Shown: one piece after another, positions 9,582 to 20,845 of the stretch
Position numbering within the stretch: the first letter of the stretch is position 1
Layout: each line of letters begins with the position of its first letter
Source of the DNA: Anaeroglomus sp964630775
GTDB lineage: Bacteria; Planctomycetota; Phycisphaerae; Sedimentisphaerales; Anaerohalosphaeraceae
Direction: 5' to 3'
NCBI GenBank assembly: GCA_964630775.1
Contig: CAZVYY010000027.1
Location: 1 to 64,000 of the forward strand
Length of the DNA stretch: 64,000 bases
Translations under genes and position numbers: made by a program
Notes under the pieces: model-generated
Told to the model about the DNA's origin: nothing
Seen by the model: only the letters and a program-made list of their open reading frames with translations
Database searches by the model: none

Positions 9582-9609
9582 ATTATAACATAACTTCGGT
9601 TTACGTCAA
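9582..9609 (-). promoter_or_regulatory. Sigma-70-type promoter for the pilB-pilT unit
   Basis: On the minus strand, -35 TTGACG (9604-9609), a 16-bp spacer and -10 TATAAT (9582-9587), with an extended TGT just before the -10. The -35 overlaps the last codons of cinA. The AAAGGA ribosome site of the ATPase follows downstream. Confidence 0.7.
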
Positions 9610-10847
9610 ACCCCCAGTTTTAATCGCAGCATATTTAGTGCCGTCAGGGCAGCCCGCTGACGTATCATTTCCCGGGAAAGCGGAGCAAAGCGAAATTCCC
9701 GGACCTGTATATCCTGCCCTGCTGCTATCGCAATATAAACTAATCCGACGGGTTTTTGGTCCGTTCCGCCCCCCGGTCCTGCTATCCCTGAAATTCCAAT
9801 TGCAGCGTCCGAGGACGCCTTTGATTGGGCCCCCAAAGCCATGGCTTGGGCGGCCTGTTCACTGACTGCTCCATAGGTCTCTAAAAGCTCTTTGGGTACC
9901 CCTAAATCCCGCATTTTTGATTCATTACTATAGGTAATCCAGCCTCCCTGATAATACTCACTGCTGCCGGGGGCATCCGTAAGTAATTTCCCTATCAGGC
10001 CGCCGGTACAGGATTCGGCTGTCGCAAGGGTCATTTTCCGCTTTTTGAGCAGTTTTCCGACCACTTGGGGCAGTGTTTCATCTTCCGTACTATAAACCAG
10101 AGGGCCTAAAATCGAAACAATTTCCTGCTTTTTCTGCTCAATCATCGTTTTGGCGGAATTGAAATCATCGGCTGTAGCAACGACATGAAGAGTAATGTCG
10201 CCGCCGGAAACCGTGCAATTTAACAGAGGATTCTGTCCACGTTTCATCCGGTTACCCAATTGCTGGGCAATTGTCGATTCACCTGCTCCATAACAATGAA
10301 TACGCTCTGTGAGAACTACGGGGCCTGATTTTTGCGAAACAAGTACAGGATATATATACTCCTGATACATACTTTTCATTTCAACAGGTACGCCGGGAAC
10401 TGAAAACAACTCCTTGCCGTTGAAACTGGCATGTATTCCAGGAGCCGTGCCGATGGGATTTGTGATGACTTTGGCACCTTTGGGGATATAGGCCTGCACA
10501 GCATTAATCGATGCCATAACCACTTTTCGGCCTTCAAAAAAGGCTTTCAATCCATCATACAAATCCTGCTTGAATTCCAGTTCTACACCGAGAAATTTCG
10601 CCAGAGCCTGTCGCGTCAAGTCATCGTCGGTTGGACCAAGCCCTCCGGTTACAAGGATGATATTTCCGACTTCGCAAGCCTGTCTGAAACAGGAAACGAT
10701 ATGGTCTATATCATCTCCCACAACCCAAACTTCTTCAGTGGGAATCCCCAGCTCAAGCAGTTGGGTGCACAGCCAATGGGCGTTTGTATCCAACGTCCTG
10801 CCGTTTAATAACTCATTGCCTATGCTGACGATACATGCTTTTTTCAT
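9606..10847 (-). CDS. cinA: CinA-family nicotinamide mononucleotide deamidase
   Basis: 413-residue two-domain CinA protein of standard length. The N-terminal MoCF-like/ADP-ribose pyrophosphatase-type domain (about residues 1-170) opens with SIGNELLNGRTLDTNAHWL and contains the glycine-rich VTGGLGPTDDDLT. The C-terminal NMN amidohydrolase (PncC) domain (about 255-410) has TAESCTGGLIGKLLT with the conserved catalytic serine region, and GISGIAGPGGG. In characterised homologues it hydrolyses nicotinamide mononucleotide to NaMN, salvaging pyridine nucleotides after ligase action. Its ATG overlaps the stop of the upstream dehydrogenase by 4 bp, so the two are translationally coupled. Confidence 0.95.
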   Translation of the reverse strand: MKKACIVSIGNELLNGRTLDTNAHWLCTQLLELGIPTEEVWVVGDDIDHIVSCFRQACEVGNIILVTGGLGPTDDDLTRQALAKFLGVELEFKQDLYDGLKAFFEGRKVVMASINAVQAYIPKGAKVITNPIGTAPGIHASFNGKELFSVPGVPVEMKSMYQEYIYPVLVSQKSGPVVLTERIHCYGAGESTIAQQLGNRMKRGQNPLLNCTVSGGDITLHVVATADDFNSAKTMIEQKKQEIVSILGPLVYSTEDETLPQVVGKLLKKRKMTLATAESCTGGLIGKLLTDAPGSSEYYQGGWITYSNESKMRDLGVPKELLETYGAVSEQAAQAMALGAQSKASSDAAIGISGIAGPGGGTDQKPVGLVYIAIAAGQDIQVREFRFAPLSREMIRQRAALTALNMLRLKLGV

Positions 10848-11878
10848 AGCTTGATAATCGCCTTTACCACACCCTCTTTATATCCGGCAACCATATCAAA
10901 GGCATCCTGGGTATGTTCGAAATCAAATTCGTGTGTGACCATAAAGTCCAGTTTGACCTGCCCGGAGGCCTGCATGTCAATTGCTTTCTGTGTGCAATGA
11001 TTCTGTCGTCGAACATTGATCATGGTAATCTCTTTTCGGCGAATTAGATCCGGGCAAAAACTGACCCGCTGTTCCCGCGGAATTCCCACCATCATGAGCT
11101 TTCCGCCGGGTTTGAGCAGTTCGATACCCTGATCCAGTGTGTCCTGCTGGCCGGCACATTCATAGACGATATCCATACCGCCGGGTTCGCGTTTGCAAAC
11201 AGACTGCACAATATTTTCCTGATGCGGATTTCCGACCCAGTCCGCTCCATTGTTCCGAGCTAATTTCACGCGTTCGGGGATGATTTCTGTCATCACTATT
11301 TGTTGTGCCCCCAAGGCTCTGGCAGCGGCCATACAGCTCAAACCAATCGGACCCGCCCCAAGAATCGCAACTTTAGCTCCCGAAAAGACTTGCGACTGCT
11401 TTACCGCATATAACCCGATGGCAAAGGGTTCGGCTATCACGCCCTGGTTAGCAGTCAGTTTCCCTTCAATATTAAAACAGCACTCCGCAGGCATAACCAG
11501 ATATTCACTCAGACACCCCTGAATTTGCCCCGGGCATCCTAAAAATACCATTTTCCGACAGGTATGTTCACGACCGGCAAGACATTGATCGCATTTATGA
11601 CAGGCGATACCTGGCTCTACTGCGACTAATTGGCCTGGTTTGAGATTATTGACCGAAGGGCCTATTTCAACAACTCGTCCTGTGCACTCATGTCCAACCA
11701 CGAAGGGATATTGGACAATCTGGCTGCCGATTCGTCCGGTTTCAAAATAGTGAATATCGCTGCCGCAGACCCCGACGGCCTCAATTTTCAGCAGAACATC
11801 ATCAGGACGGACCATCTGAGGTCGGGGGATTTCCCTCATTTCCATCTGGCGAATACCGGTCAGGACTTGCGCTTTCAT
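10844..11878 (-). CDS. Zinc-dependent medium-chain dehydrogenase (sorbitol/threonine dehydrogenase type)
   Basis: 344-residue MDR-family polyol or amino-alcohol dehydrogenase. Catalytic zinc ligands are in VGVCGSDIHYF and VGHECTGRVVEIG. The structural zinc lobe has the four-cysteine pattern around CHKCDQCLAGREHTC (residues about 93-110). The Rossmann nucleotide motif is AILGAGPIGLSCMAAA. These fit NAD(P)-dependent oxidation of a secondary alcohol of a sugar alcohol or L-threonine; the substrate cannot be told. It overlaps cinA by 4 bp (ATGA), and the tRNA-Gly terminator lies just upstream. Confidence 0.9.
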   Translation of the reverse strand: MKAQVLTGIRQMEMREIPRPQMVRPDDVLLKIEAVGVCGSDIHYFETGRIGSQIVQYPFVVGHECTGRVVEIGPSVNNLKPGQLVAVEPGIACHKCDQCLAGREHTCRKMVFLGCPGQIQGCLSEYLVMPAECCFNIEGKLTANQGVIAEPFAIGLYAVKQSQVFSGAKVAILGAGPIGLSCMAAARALGAQQIVMTEIIPERVKLARNNGADWVGNPHQENIVQSVCKREPGGMDIVYECAGQQDTLDQGIELLKPGGKLMMVGIPREQRVSFCPDLIRRKEITMINVRRQNHCTQKAIDMQASGQVKLDFMVTHEFDFEHTQDAFDMVAGYKEGVVKAIIKL

Positions 11879-11902
11879 AGTATCTTACCCAAATGACTGT
11901 GA

Positions 11903-11947
11903 TAAAAAAATCCTTGTTTAAGCTATCCGCAGCAAAAACAAGGATTT
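11903..11947 (-). terminator. Rho-independent terminator of tRNA-Gly
   Basis: Perfect 12-bp inverted repeat AAATCCTTGTTT / AAACAAGGATTT (11908-11919 and 11936-11947) with a 16-nt loop. On the minus strand it is followed by a run of T (11904-11910). It lies three bases beyond the tRNA-Gly 3' end. Confidence 0.85.
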
Positions 11948-11949
11948 AC

Positions 11950-12020
11950 AGCGGGCGATCGGAATCGAACCGACATGGCCAGCTTGGAAGGCTGGAGCTT
12001 TACCACTAAGCTACGCCCGC
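11950..12020 (-). tRNA. tRNA-Gly (TCC)
   Basis: 71-nt tRNA read on the minus strand. The acceptor stem GCGGGCG/CGCCCGC is perfect, with a T discriminator as usual for glycine. The D arm is GCTTAGTGGTAAAGC, the anticodon loop CTTCCAA gives anticodon TCC, and the T loop is GGTTCGATTCC. The CCA end is not encoded. Confidence 0.97.
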
Positions 12021-12038
12021 AGTAGCATTAATTAAGCC

Positions 12039-12068
12039 ATCTTAACGCTGAGCCATATCTTGACTCAA
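12039..12068 (-). promoter_or_regulatory. Possible promoter of tRNA-Gly
   Basis: Minus strand -35 TTGAGT (12063-12068), 18-bp spacer, -10 TAAGAT (12039-12044), about 18 bp upstream of the mature tRNA 5' end. The match is moderate; a TTGACA a few bases further upstream could be an alternative -35. Confidence 0.4.
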
Positions 12069-12182
12069 AATCGAAGAATTGTCAACCCAAAGCTCAATAA
12101 ATTGCTGAAAAAAGTCTGTTTTTGCATAGATAACGCTGTATATAGAGAATAAGAACACGAACAATTAGAAGTGGAGGTCATT

Positions 12183-14006
12183 ATGTCTAATAAACACCGC
12201 AATTCAAAACGAGTTTTCATTTGTTTATTTGTATTATTTGCCCAAGGCCTGTATTCAGACATACACCCTCTTATAACAAATGTACATAGTCGGGATACAC
12301 AGACACTCAACGGCAAGTGGAATTATATTATTGATCCATACGAGACCGGATATTATGACTATCGCTACCAGGAAAGCAGCTCGGGGTATTTCAAAAATCA
12401 AAAACCTCGTGATAAGTCTGATCTTGTCGAGTACGATTTTGATAAAAGTCCATTAATTCATGTCCCCGGCGACTGGAACAGCCAGCGGCCTGAGCTGCTG
12501 TTTTATGAAGGCACAATCTGGTATAAGAAAAGCTTTAGTGATCCCCGCAAGGACAAGGACTGCCGACTGTTCCTGCATTTCGGTGCAGCGAATTATGAGG
12601 CCATTGTTTACCTCAACGGCATGAAACTCGGCCGGCATATCGGCGGATTTACCCCGTTTTGCTTTGAAATCACGGATGCTGTACGTCCAACCCAAAATGA
12701 TGTTGTCGTGAAAGTCGATAACAAACGTTACCGGGAAGCCATTCCCACAGTCAACACAGACTGGTGGAACTATGGCGGATTGACGCGCGATGTGTGTTTG
12801 ATTATGACTCCGCAGACTTTTATTCGTGATTATTCGATTCAACTCAAAAAGGACTCCCGTGACACTATTGCGGGATGGGTTCAATTGGATGGGACTGAAA
12901 AGGAAACGGATGTCATCCTTGAGATTGAGGAACTTGGCATCCGGAAAACAGTCAAGCCGGATTCTTCGGGCAAGGCTGAGTTTGAAGTTACCGCTTCACC
13001 TGTGTTGTGGTCAACTGAGAATCCGAAACTGTATAAAGCGGCATTGTCTGCCGGCGAGAATACCGTGCGAGACCAGATTGGATTTCGCACGATTCAAGTC
13101 CGCGGACAGGACATCCTGCTCAATGGCCAGTCCCTCTTTCTTCGCGGCATCTGCATCCATGAAGAATCGCCATTGGGCAGCGGACGGGCCTGCACGCCGG
13201 AGGATGCCGAGGTGCTGCTGGGCTGGGCGAAAGAATTAGGCTGCAATTTTGTCCGGCTGGCTCACTATCCGCACAATGAATATATGCTGCGCAGAGCCGA
13301 CCAATTGGGCATTCTGGTCTGGTCTGAATTGCCGGTGTACTGGACGATTCTGTGGGACAATCCGGCAACACTTGATAACGCCTTACATCAGCTTGAGGAA
13401 ATGATTACCCGCGACAGAAATCGCGCTTCGATCATTCTGTGGTCGGTCGCCAACGAAACGCCGGTCAGTGAGCCTCGTCTGAAATTCCTGACAACACTGA
13501 TTGATAAAGCCCGCCAAATGGACACAACGCGTTTGATAACAGCAGCCATGGAAAAAACATCGAGAGGCGATACCGTATTTATTGAAGACCCGCTGGGCAC
13601 ATATCTTGATGTGCTTGGCTGTAATGAATATATCGGCTGGTATGAGGGGACGCCGGAACTATGTGACAAAAAGACCTGGCAGACCTCGTATGATAAACCC
13701 CTGATTATGAGTGAATTCGGCGGCGGCGCACTGCAGGGGTATCATGCTGACGACCAGACGCGATTTTCTGAAGAATATCTTGAAACGCTTTATATTCATC
13801 AAATAGCGATGCTCAAAAAGATATCGTTCCTGCGGGGTACAACACCCTGGCTGCTGAAGGACTTTCGCTCCCCCAGACGCCCCCTGCCGGATATCCAGGA
13901 TTACTACAATCGCAAAGGGCTGTTTTCTGAAACCGGGCAGCGCAAGAAGGCATTCTATATTATGCAGGATTTCTATAAGCAAAAAGCCAAAGAAGTTAAT
14001 CCCTGA
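12183..14006 (+). CDS. Secreted GH2 family glycoside hydrolase (beta-glucuronidase/galactosidase type)
   Basis: 607-residue retaining GH2 enzyme with an N-terminal signal peptide (VFICLFVLFAQGLYS). Domain order is the jelly-roll sugar-binding domain (about 40-220), immunoglobulin-like sandwich (about 225-310), and TIM barrel (about 310-600). The acid/base Glu lies in VANETP (about residue 425) and the nucleophile Glu in MSEFGGGA (about 511). The length and the C-terminal WLLKDFRSPRR resemble UidA-type beta-glucuronidases (WNFADF), but the true substrate is unknown. I chose the ATG at 12183 because GGAGG lies 5 bp upstream; an upstream in-frame GTG would overlap that site. It is convergent with the PfkB kinase. 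Confidence 0.9.
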   Translation: MSNKHRNSKRVFICLFVLFAQGLYSDIHPLITNVHSRDTQTLNGKWNYIIDPYETGYYDYRYQESSSGYFKNQKPRDKSDLVEYDFDKSPLIHVPGDWNSQRPELLFYEGTIWYKKSFSDPRKDKDCRLFLHFGAANYEAIVYLNGMKLGRHIGGFTPFCFEITDAVRPTQNDVVVKVDNKRYREAIPTVNTDWWNYGGLTRDVCLIMTPQTFIRDYSIQLKKDSRDTIAGWVQLDGTEKETDVILEIEELGIRKTVKPDSSGKAEFEVTASPVLWSTENPKLYKAALSAGENTVRDQIGFRTIQVRGQDILLNGQSLFLRGICIHEESPLGSGRACTPEDAEVLLGWAKELGCNFVRLAHYPHNEYMLRRADQLGILVWSELPVYWTILWDNPATLDNALHQLEEMITRDRNRASIILWSVANETPVSEPRLKFLTTLIDKARQMDTTRLITAAMEKTSRGDTVFIEDPLGTYLDVLGCNEYIGWYEGTPELCDKKTWQTSYDKPLIMSEFGGGALQGYHADDQTRFSEEYLETLYIHQIAMLKKISFLRGTTPWLLKDFRSPRRPLPDIQDYYNRKGLFSETGQRKKAFYIMQDFYKQKAKEVNP

Positions 14007-14029
14007 GCATGTATGCAGGTGAGGTTTGT

Positions 14030-14995
14030 TTAATCCGGCTGACGCTGCAGGAGGGTGATGATTTCCTCTTTTTTGGGCAGTGCGTCCTGTACCCCAAAAC
14101 GGCTGCGGGTCAGAGCTTCGGCGGCTACCGCAAAGCGTACTGCTGCATCGACAGGATCTTTGGCTCCGCAGCAGGCTGTCAGTGCCCCGCAAAAGGCATC
14201 GACCGCACCGCTGTTATCTACCACTTCCATTTCGATTCCGGGAATATGCCGGCCGCCCTGCCGGTCCGTGAGCAAGGCCCCCCGCCAGCCGAGCGTCATG
14301 ACAACACAATTGGCTCCTTTAGCCACCAGTTCGGTACCCACCGATTTGAGTTCAGCAATTCCACCGGCCCCCAGTTCGCTGGCACAGGTAAAATCGGCAA
14401 ACCGAACGATAAGGATATCCACATTGAAGAACTCCATCGGCCAGTTTAATCCGACGGTTGCATTCCGGCCATGATTGGGCAAACAGACGTCCAGTACGAC
14501 ACGACGTTTGTGGATTTGAGCAGTCCGGATAGCGGAAACGATGGCTTCCTGGGGCAACTGGCCGCAGACAAGGCAGACATCGGATGTCGCAATGAGCTGC
14601 TCAGCGGCAGCGTATTCGATTTCATCGCGACCTATGGTTCGATTAGCCCCCGTACAGACGCAAATGCTGTTTTCGCCCATGGGGTCAACGAGGGTTATGG
14701 CCGTTCCGGTACTGATGGCATTCGAGGTGTAAATCAGATCGGTATTGATGTTATATTGGGACAGATTTTTCTTGATTAATTGACCGAAACAATCATCCCC
14801 AATGCGGGCAATTACGGACACTTCACATCCGCATAATGCCGCCTGAATCGACCGAACGACTCCGGCCCCCATCGGATAGTAAGCAAACGACGACCCCTCG
14901 ACCGTCCGCCCCGGTGTAGGGATGGACTGGCATTTGACCGCCATATCGACAAAGACGGGTCCGACGACAACAATTTTTGGAATCCGTTCCGTCAT
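14030..14995 (-). CDS. PfkB/ribokinase-family sugar kinase, atypical
   Basis: 321-residue cytosolic kinase of the ribokinase fold, a usual length. The N-terminal GPVFVDMAVKCQSIPTPGRTV is typical of PfkB proteins. The substrate/ATP C-terminal motif is DNSGAVDAFCGAL, where the family consensus is DTxGAGD: the catalytic Asp is kept, but the second glycine of the anion hole is valine. The first signature (usually GGxxxN) reads MGAGVVRS, also divergent. So sugar phosphorylation is likely but not certain, and the substrate is unknown. It ends 24 bp from the stop of the convergent GH2 gene and may process its sugar product; that is only a neighbourhood guess. Confidence 0.85.
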   Translation of the reverse strand: MTERIPKIVVVGPVFVDMAVKCQSIPTPGRTVEGSSFAYYPMGAGVVRSIQAALCGCEVSVIARIGDDCFGQLIKKNLSQYNINTDLIYTSNAISTGTAITLVDPMGENSICVCTGANRTIGRDEIEYAAAEQLIATSDVCLVCGQLPQEAIVSAIRTAQIHKRRVVLDVCLPNHGRNATVGLNWPMEFFNVDILIVRFADFTCASELGAGGIAELKSVGTELVAKGANCVVMTLGWRGALLTDRQGGRHIPGIEMEVVDNSGAVDAFCGALTACCGAKDPVDAAVRFAVAAEALTRSRFGVQDALPKKEEIITLLQRQPD

Positions 14996-15239
14996 ACCTT
15001 ATGACCCCTTAATTCTGAGTACCATCATATTTGTTTGCAAAAAGTATAGCAGAAAGTCACTGAAAGAAAAGACATTGGTACAAAAAACTCATATTTCTAC
15101 AAACAGCCTGCAAGAGAGTTTAGAATTTCCTGCCAAACATACCCTTCTTACTGGGATTAAGCTCTACGATTTGAAACGAACTTGACCCGTTATTAGGTCA
15201 ATGGATGGGTAATAATGATGCGATTTAAGCCATTACATC
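14996..15239. other. Divergent intergenic region with a short inverted repeat
   Basis: Spacer between the divergent kinase and crcB genes. The only structure seen is an inverted repeat TTGACC/GGTCAA (15182-15201, 8-nt loop), and the octamer CTTGACCC recurs at 15181 and 15239, the second copy overlapping the crcB -35. No gene is supported here. Confidence 0.5.
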
Positions 15240-15268
15240 TTGACCCTGAAATAGCGGAATGCTATAAC
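15240..15268 (+). promoter_or_regulatory. Sigma-70-type promoter of crcB-M16 peptidase operon
   Basis: -35 TTGACC (15240-15245), 17-bp spacer, -10 TATAAC (15263-15268). The start point near 15275 leaves a leader of only about 23 nt, too short for a fluoride riboswitch. Confidence 0.7.
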
Positions 15269-15297
15269 ATACCTCAATTATCCTGAAAGGTTTACGG

Positions 15298-15686
15298 GTG
15301 GTTCAAGCACTTTGCATTGCAATCTCAGGCGCCCCCGGCGCTCTGTGCCGATGGGGTATCGGCAGGCTGGCAGTACGTCTATTGGGGCCATCCTTTCCCT
15401 ATGGAACGCTGATTGTCAATATTCTGGGGTGTTTTCTGATTGGCCTGCTCATGCACTTGTCTTTGGCATCAGTGCGATTCAGCCCGGTGCTGAGCTTGAC
15501 TTTGACTGTGGGTTTTCTTGGGGCCTTAACCACCTTTTGTGCATTCCGTTATGAAACGATTGTCCTGGTTGAAAAAAGCGGCTGGACGGCGGCCGTGATG
15601 AATATTCCAATGAACCTGCGGTTCGGGATTCTGGCCACCCTTTGCGGGCGGGTTCTGGGCAAAACTTTATTTGGAGAAATCCTGTC

Positions 15687-15690
<4 letters not shown>
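15298..15690 (+). CDS. crcB: Fluoride ion transporter CrcB/FluC
   Basis: 130-residue small inner-membrane fluoride channel, standard family length (about 125), with four membrane segments. Family marks visible: GALCRWGIGRL near the start, FPYGTLIVNILGCFLIG with the conserved Asn, and GFLGALTTFCAFRYE, in which the TTF track residues are kept and the usual Ser is Cys. It forms dual-topology dimers that expel fluoride. The start is a GTG at 15298 preceded by AAAGG. Its stop codon overlaps the ATG of the M16 peptidase (ATGA), so the two are translationally coupled. There is no sequence reason for that coupling. Confidence 0.93.
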
Positions 15691-18479
<2,789 letters not shown>

Positions 18480-18488
18480 AAGAACACG

Positions 18489-19229
18489 CTACTGCCCGGC
18501 CGTCCATTGAATCGCCTGATACAGCAGTCTGCGGTATGCGGGGTGATGATAGGCGTCCGGGCCGTGGCCCAACTGAATGCCGCAGATTCTGGCCTGCCGG
18601 TAATGCCGTACCCAGGCAATTTCTTTCTGGCTGGTCGGCTCGTCGGTGGTCAGCAGGATGTGATTGTCCGATTCAACGGAATAGCCTTTATAGGTTTCAT
18701 CCAGAATTGTAAAATTCTCTACTCCCACTGTGACAGGATGCGTTTTGTCGGCAATCGCCACCGTCATCTGGACGTCGTGCTGATAGGTGCTGGCCGGATG
18801 AACGATACCGTCTTCCTGCCTTTGTTTTTCGTAATACTTTGCACCGATGATTTTTTTGTATTCCGGCCAATCCTGGAAACTGACCAGGCTGTGATGCAGG
18901 GCTACGACACCGACGCCGCGATCCAGCAGGGTCAGAAAGTTTTCTCTGCGTTTGGGAGAGATAGTCTGCGTCATGTTGTAAAACACAATTACATCAAAAT
19001 TCCAGTTGGAAATATCCTCAAACAGCTCGCTGTCATCCTTTAGTTCGACTTGATGACAGTGCAGACTTTTCATCTCTTCAAACATCCGAACAAACGGCTG
19101 CTTTTCATAGCCGTGACCTCCGGTCACCACAACAACTGAAATTGGAGATTGCTTTTTATTATCGGTTGAACATCCGCCCGACAAAACCACAGCCGCCATA
19201 ACACATAAGACCGCAACAGACTTTATCAT
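18489..19229 (-). CDS. ThuA-like domain lipoprotein
   Basis: 246-residue putative lipoprotein. The signal peptide ends in a lipobox (VVLSGGC, Cys near residue 19). The mature part is a ThuA/trehalose-utilisation domain, a class I amidotransferase-like fold: it opens with VVVTGGHGYEKQPFVRMFEE and contains VGVVALHHSLVSF and a late GPDAYHHPAY. The canonical glutaminase Cys is not evident. Enzyme activity for this family is uncertain; homologues are common in Planctomycetota among sugar-use genes. The start at 19229 has GGAG in front; an ATG 27 bp upstream overlaps the mgtE stop and is less likely. Confidence 0.85.
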   Translation of the reverse strand: MIKSVAVLCVMAAVVLSGGCSTDNKKQSPISVVVVTGGHGYEKQPFVRMFEEMKSLHCHQVELKDDSELFEDISNWNFDVIVFYNMTQTISPKRRENFLTLLDRGVGVVALHHSLVSFQDWPEYKKIIGAKYYEKQRQEDGIVHPASTYQHDVQMTVAIADKTHPVTVGVENFTILDETYKGYSVESDNHILLTTDEPTSQKEIAWVRHYRQARICGIQLGHGPDAYHHPAYRRLLYQAIQWTAGQ

Positions 19230-19245
19230 CCCAGCTTCTCCCGTG

Positions 19246-20238
19246 TTAATGAGCAATAACGTTCATCATATTGAAATAAAACAGCAGTGTGCATACATCC
19301 GCACAGGCCAGCACCACCGGCCCGGCCGCCACCTTGGGGTCGATCCGAAAGGCTTTAATCAGCGAGGGAATCACCACCCCCAATAAACCCGCCGACAGGA
19401 TGGATAAAATCAGGCTGAATCCCATGGCAAAGGAAACCCAGCCGCCGCCTTTCCATACAAACGCCGTCAGCCCGATGATCGAGCCGCAGCCGGCGGCCAG
19501 CATCAGCGACACCAGCCCTTCACGCCGCAGGGGATCCATAACGGCCTTCCATGAAAACGATCCCAACTGAAGCCGCTGGACGGTAATAGTCATCGCCTGC
19601 ATGCTGACGCTTTCGCCGAGGGCCAGTACCACCGTCATAAACATCGCCAGAACCATAATTTCCTGAATCAGCAGTTCATATTGCGCCGTCACAATCGCAC
19701 ACAGAATACCGCTGGCCACATTGCACAGCAGCCAGGGAAATCGCTCTTTAAACATCAGCCAGGGTGATGCTTTCCGCCCCAGGCTCAGATGCAAACCCAT
19801 CAACTGGAACATACTGTCCAATTGTGCCTTATGCCCGAGCGTCAGTGAGCCTTCGGTAAACTGATTCATATCCACGACCCCGGCAATCTTTCCATCTGAG
19901 GTGATCGCCGGCACCGCCAGCAGTTTGTGCCTGAGCAGGACATCGCCGGCCTGTTCCATCGTGGCATCACAGGGTACCGTCACCAGTTTGCGAATCATCA
20001 CCTCGCTGATCCGGGTTTCCATGGAACCACCCAGCAGGCGCCGAATGGGTACCACACCGACAAGGCGGTCTTCGCCGTCCACCGCATACAGATACATAAT
20101 CCGCTCATTCAAATCACATTGCTGCAGATGCCCGATAGCTTGTCCGATGGTCATATTTTCATTCAGCCGGACATAATCCTGGTGGTAATATTCCCGGACT
20201 GTCCGGTCGAGAAAATCGTTTTTAAATAACGTCATCAT
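19246..20238 (-). CDS. mgtE: MgtE-family magnesium transporter, lacking most of the N domain
   Basis: 330-residue inner-membrane divalent cation channel. The CBS pair (about residues 20-140; LVGVVPIRRLLGG and IAGVVDMNQF) and five membrane helices (about 170-330) are present. The pore region reads ALGESVSMQAMTITVQRLQ, aligning with the family GNxGxQ segment though GN is replaced by ES, and the last helices have DPKVAAGPVVLACADVCTLLFYF with the conserved Asp. Typical MgtE is about 450 residues; here the superhelical N domain that gates on Mg is essentially missing. The ThuA-like lipoprotein follows closely on the same strand. Confidence 0.85.
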   Translation of the reverse strand: MMTLFKNDFLDRTVREYYHQDYVRLNENMTIGQAIGHLQQCDLNERIMYLYAVDGEDRLVGVVPIRRLLGGSMETRISEVMIRKLVTVPCDATMEQAGDVLLRHKLLAVPAITSDGKIAGVVDMNQFTEGSLTLGHKAQLDSMFQLMGLHLSLGRKASPWLMFKERFPWLLCNVASGILCAIVTAQYELLIQEIMVLAMFMTVVLALGESVSMQAMTITVQRLQLGSFSWKAVMDPLRREGLVSLMLAAGCGSIIGLTAFVWKGGGWVSFAMGFSLILSILSAGLLGVVIPSLIKAFRIDPKVAAGPVVLACADVCTLLFYFNMMNVIAH

Positions 20239-20307
20239 GGGATTCCCGGAAAAGATACAAATTCTACACAGCTCGTTACTTAAGATTGAAAGGTTTTGCT
20301 CATTTTA

Positions 20308-20841
20308 TCATTTCTTATGTTTTTGGGGGGACGGGTCCATATTGTTCCGTGGATCCGAAGCCTTTCGGGTGGCCAGGCCAAAAGCATCCAGCCATTGCTG
20401 GGTCTCACGGGTACCGATGCCGTGGCGTTTTTCTTTCGGCTCGCTGACAGGCAGCGGTTTTTCGATCACCTGACAGACCTGAAGCCAGAACGGTGCGGCC
20501 CCGACTCCCGGACATTTTCGCCGTTTGGCGGCGGATAAAATCCGCCGGTCACTGCTGACCACAATCAGACGTTTGGGGGCGGTATTATCCTGGATGTAGT
20601 GTTCGATGATCGTATCCGCTTCGGTATGCTGGCCCGAAAACACCACCTGCAGAATTCCCAGCCCCATCAATCCGGCCTTGTTGGGCGGACCGATTCCGTC
20701 AAACACAATCACTCCGGTTTCGCCCGTTCGCCGCAGATACTCGCACAGCACGGCACACAGCTCGGTGTCCGGAAATTCCATCTGCTCCTGCATTTTCTGC
20801 ACCGCCCGCAGGAGATTATACCCATCAATCAGCACCGGCAT
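20308..20841 (-). CDS. NYN-domain (YacP-like) predicted RNase
   Basis: 177-residue protein of the NYN/PIN-like nuclease fold (DUF901/YacP group). Marks: MPVLIDGYNLL at the N-terminus with the first acidic residue, VIVFDG in the middle, EADTIIEHYI, and VVSSDRRILSAAK, supplying the expected acidic cluster. In Bacillus the homologue Rae1 cuts mRNA on ribosomes; the role here is unknown. The ATG at 20841 is 4 bp from the pyrC stop, so it is part of the pyr operon transcript. The C-terminal 50 residues are polar and lower in complexity. Confidence 0.85.
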   Translation of the reverse strand: MPVLIDGYNLLRAVQKMQEQMEFPDTELCAVLCEYLRRTGETGVIVFDGIGPPNKAGLMGLGILQVVFSGQHTEADTIIEHYIQDNTAPKRLIVVSSDRRILSAAKRRKCPGVGAAPFWLQVCQVIEKPLPVSEPKEKRHGIGTRETQQWLDAFGLATRKASDPRNNMDPSPQKHKK

Positions 20842-20845
20842 GGAA

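Noticed and set aside
15269..15297. Fluoride riboswitch before crcB
   Set aside because: The leader after the promoter is about 23 nt; the crcB motif needs at least 50 nt and its conserved pieces are not seen.
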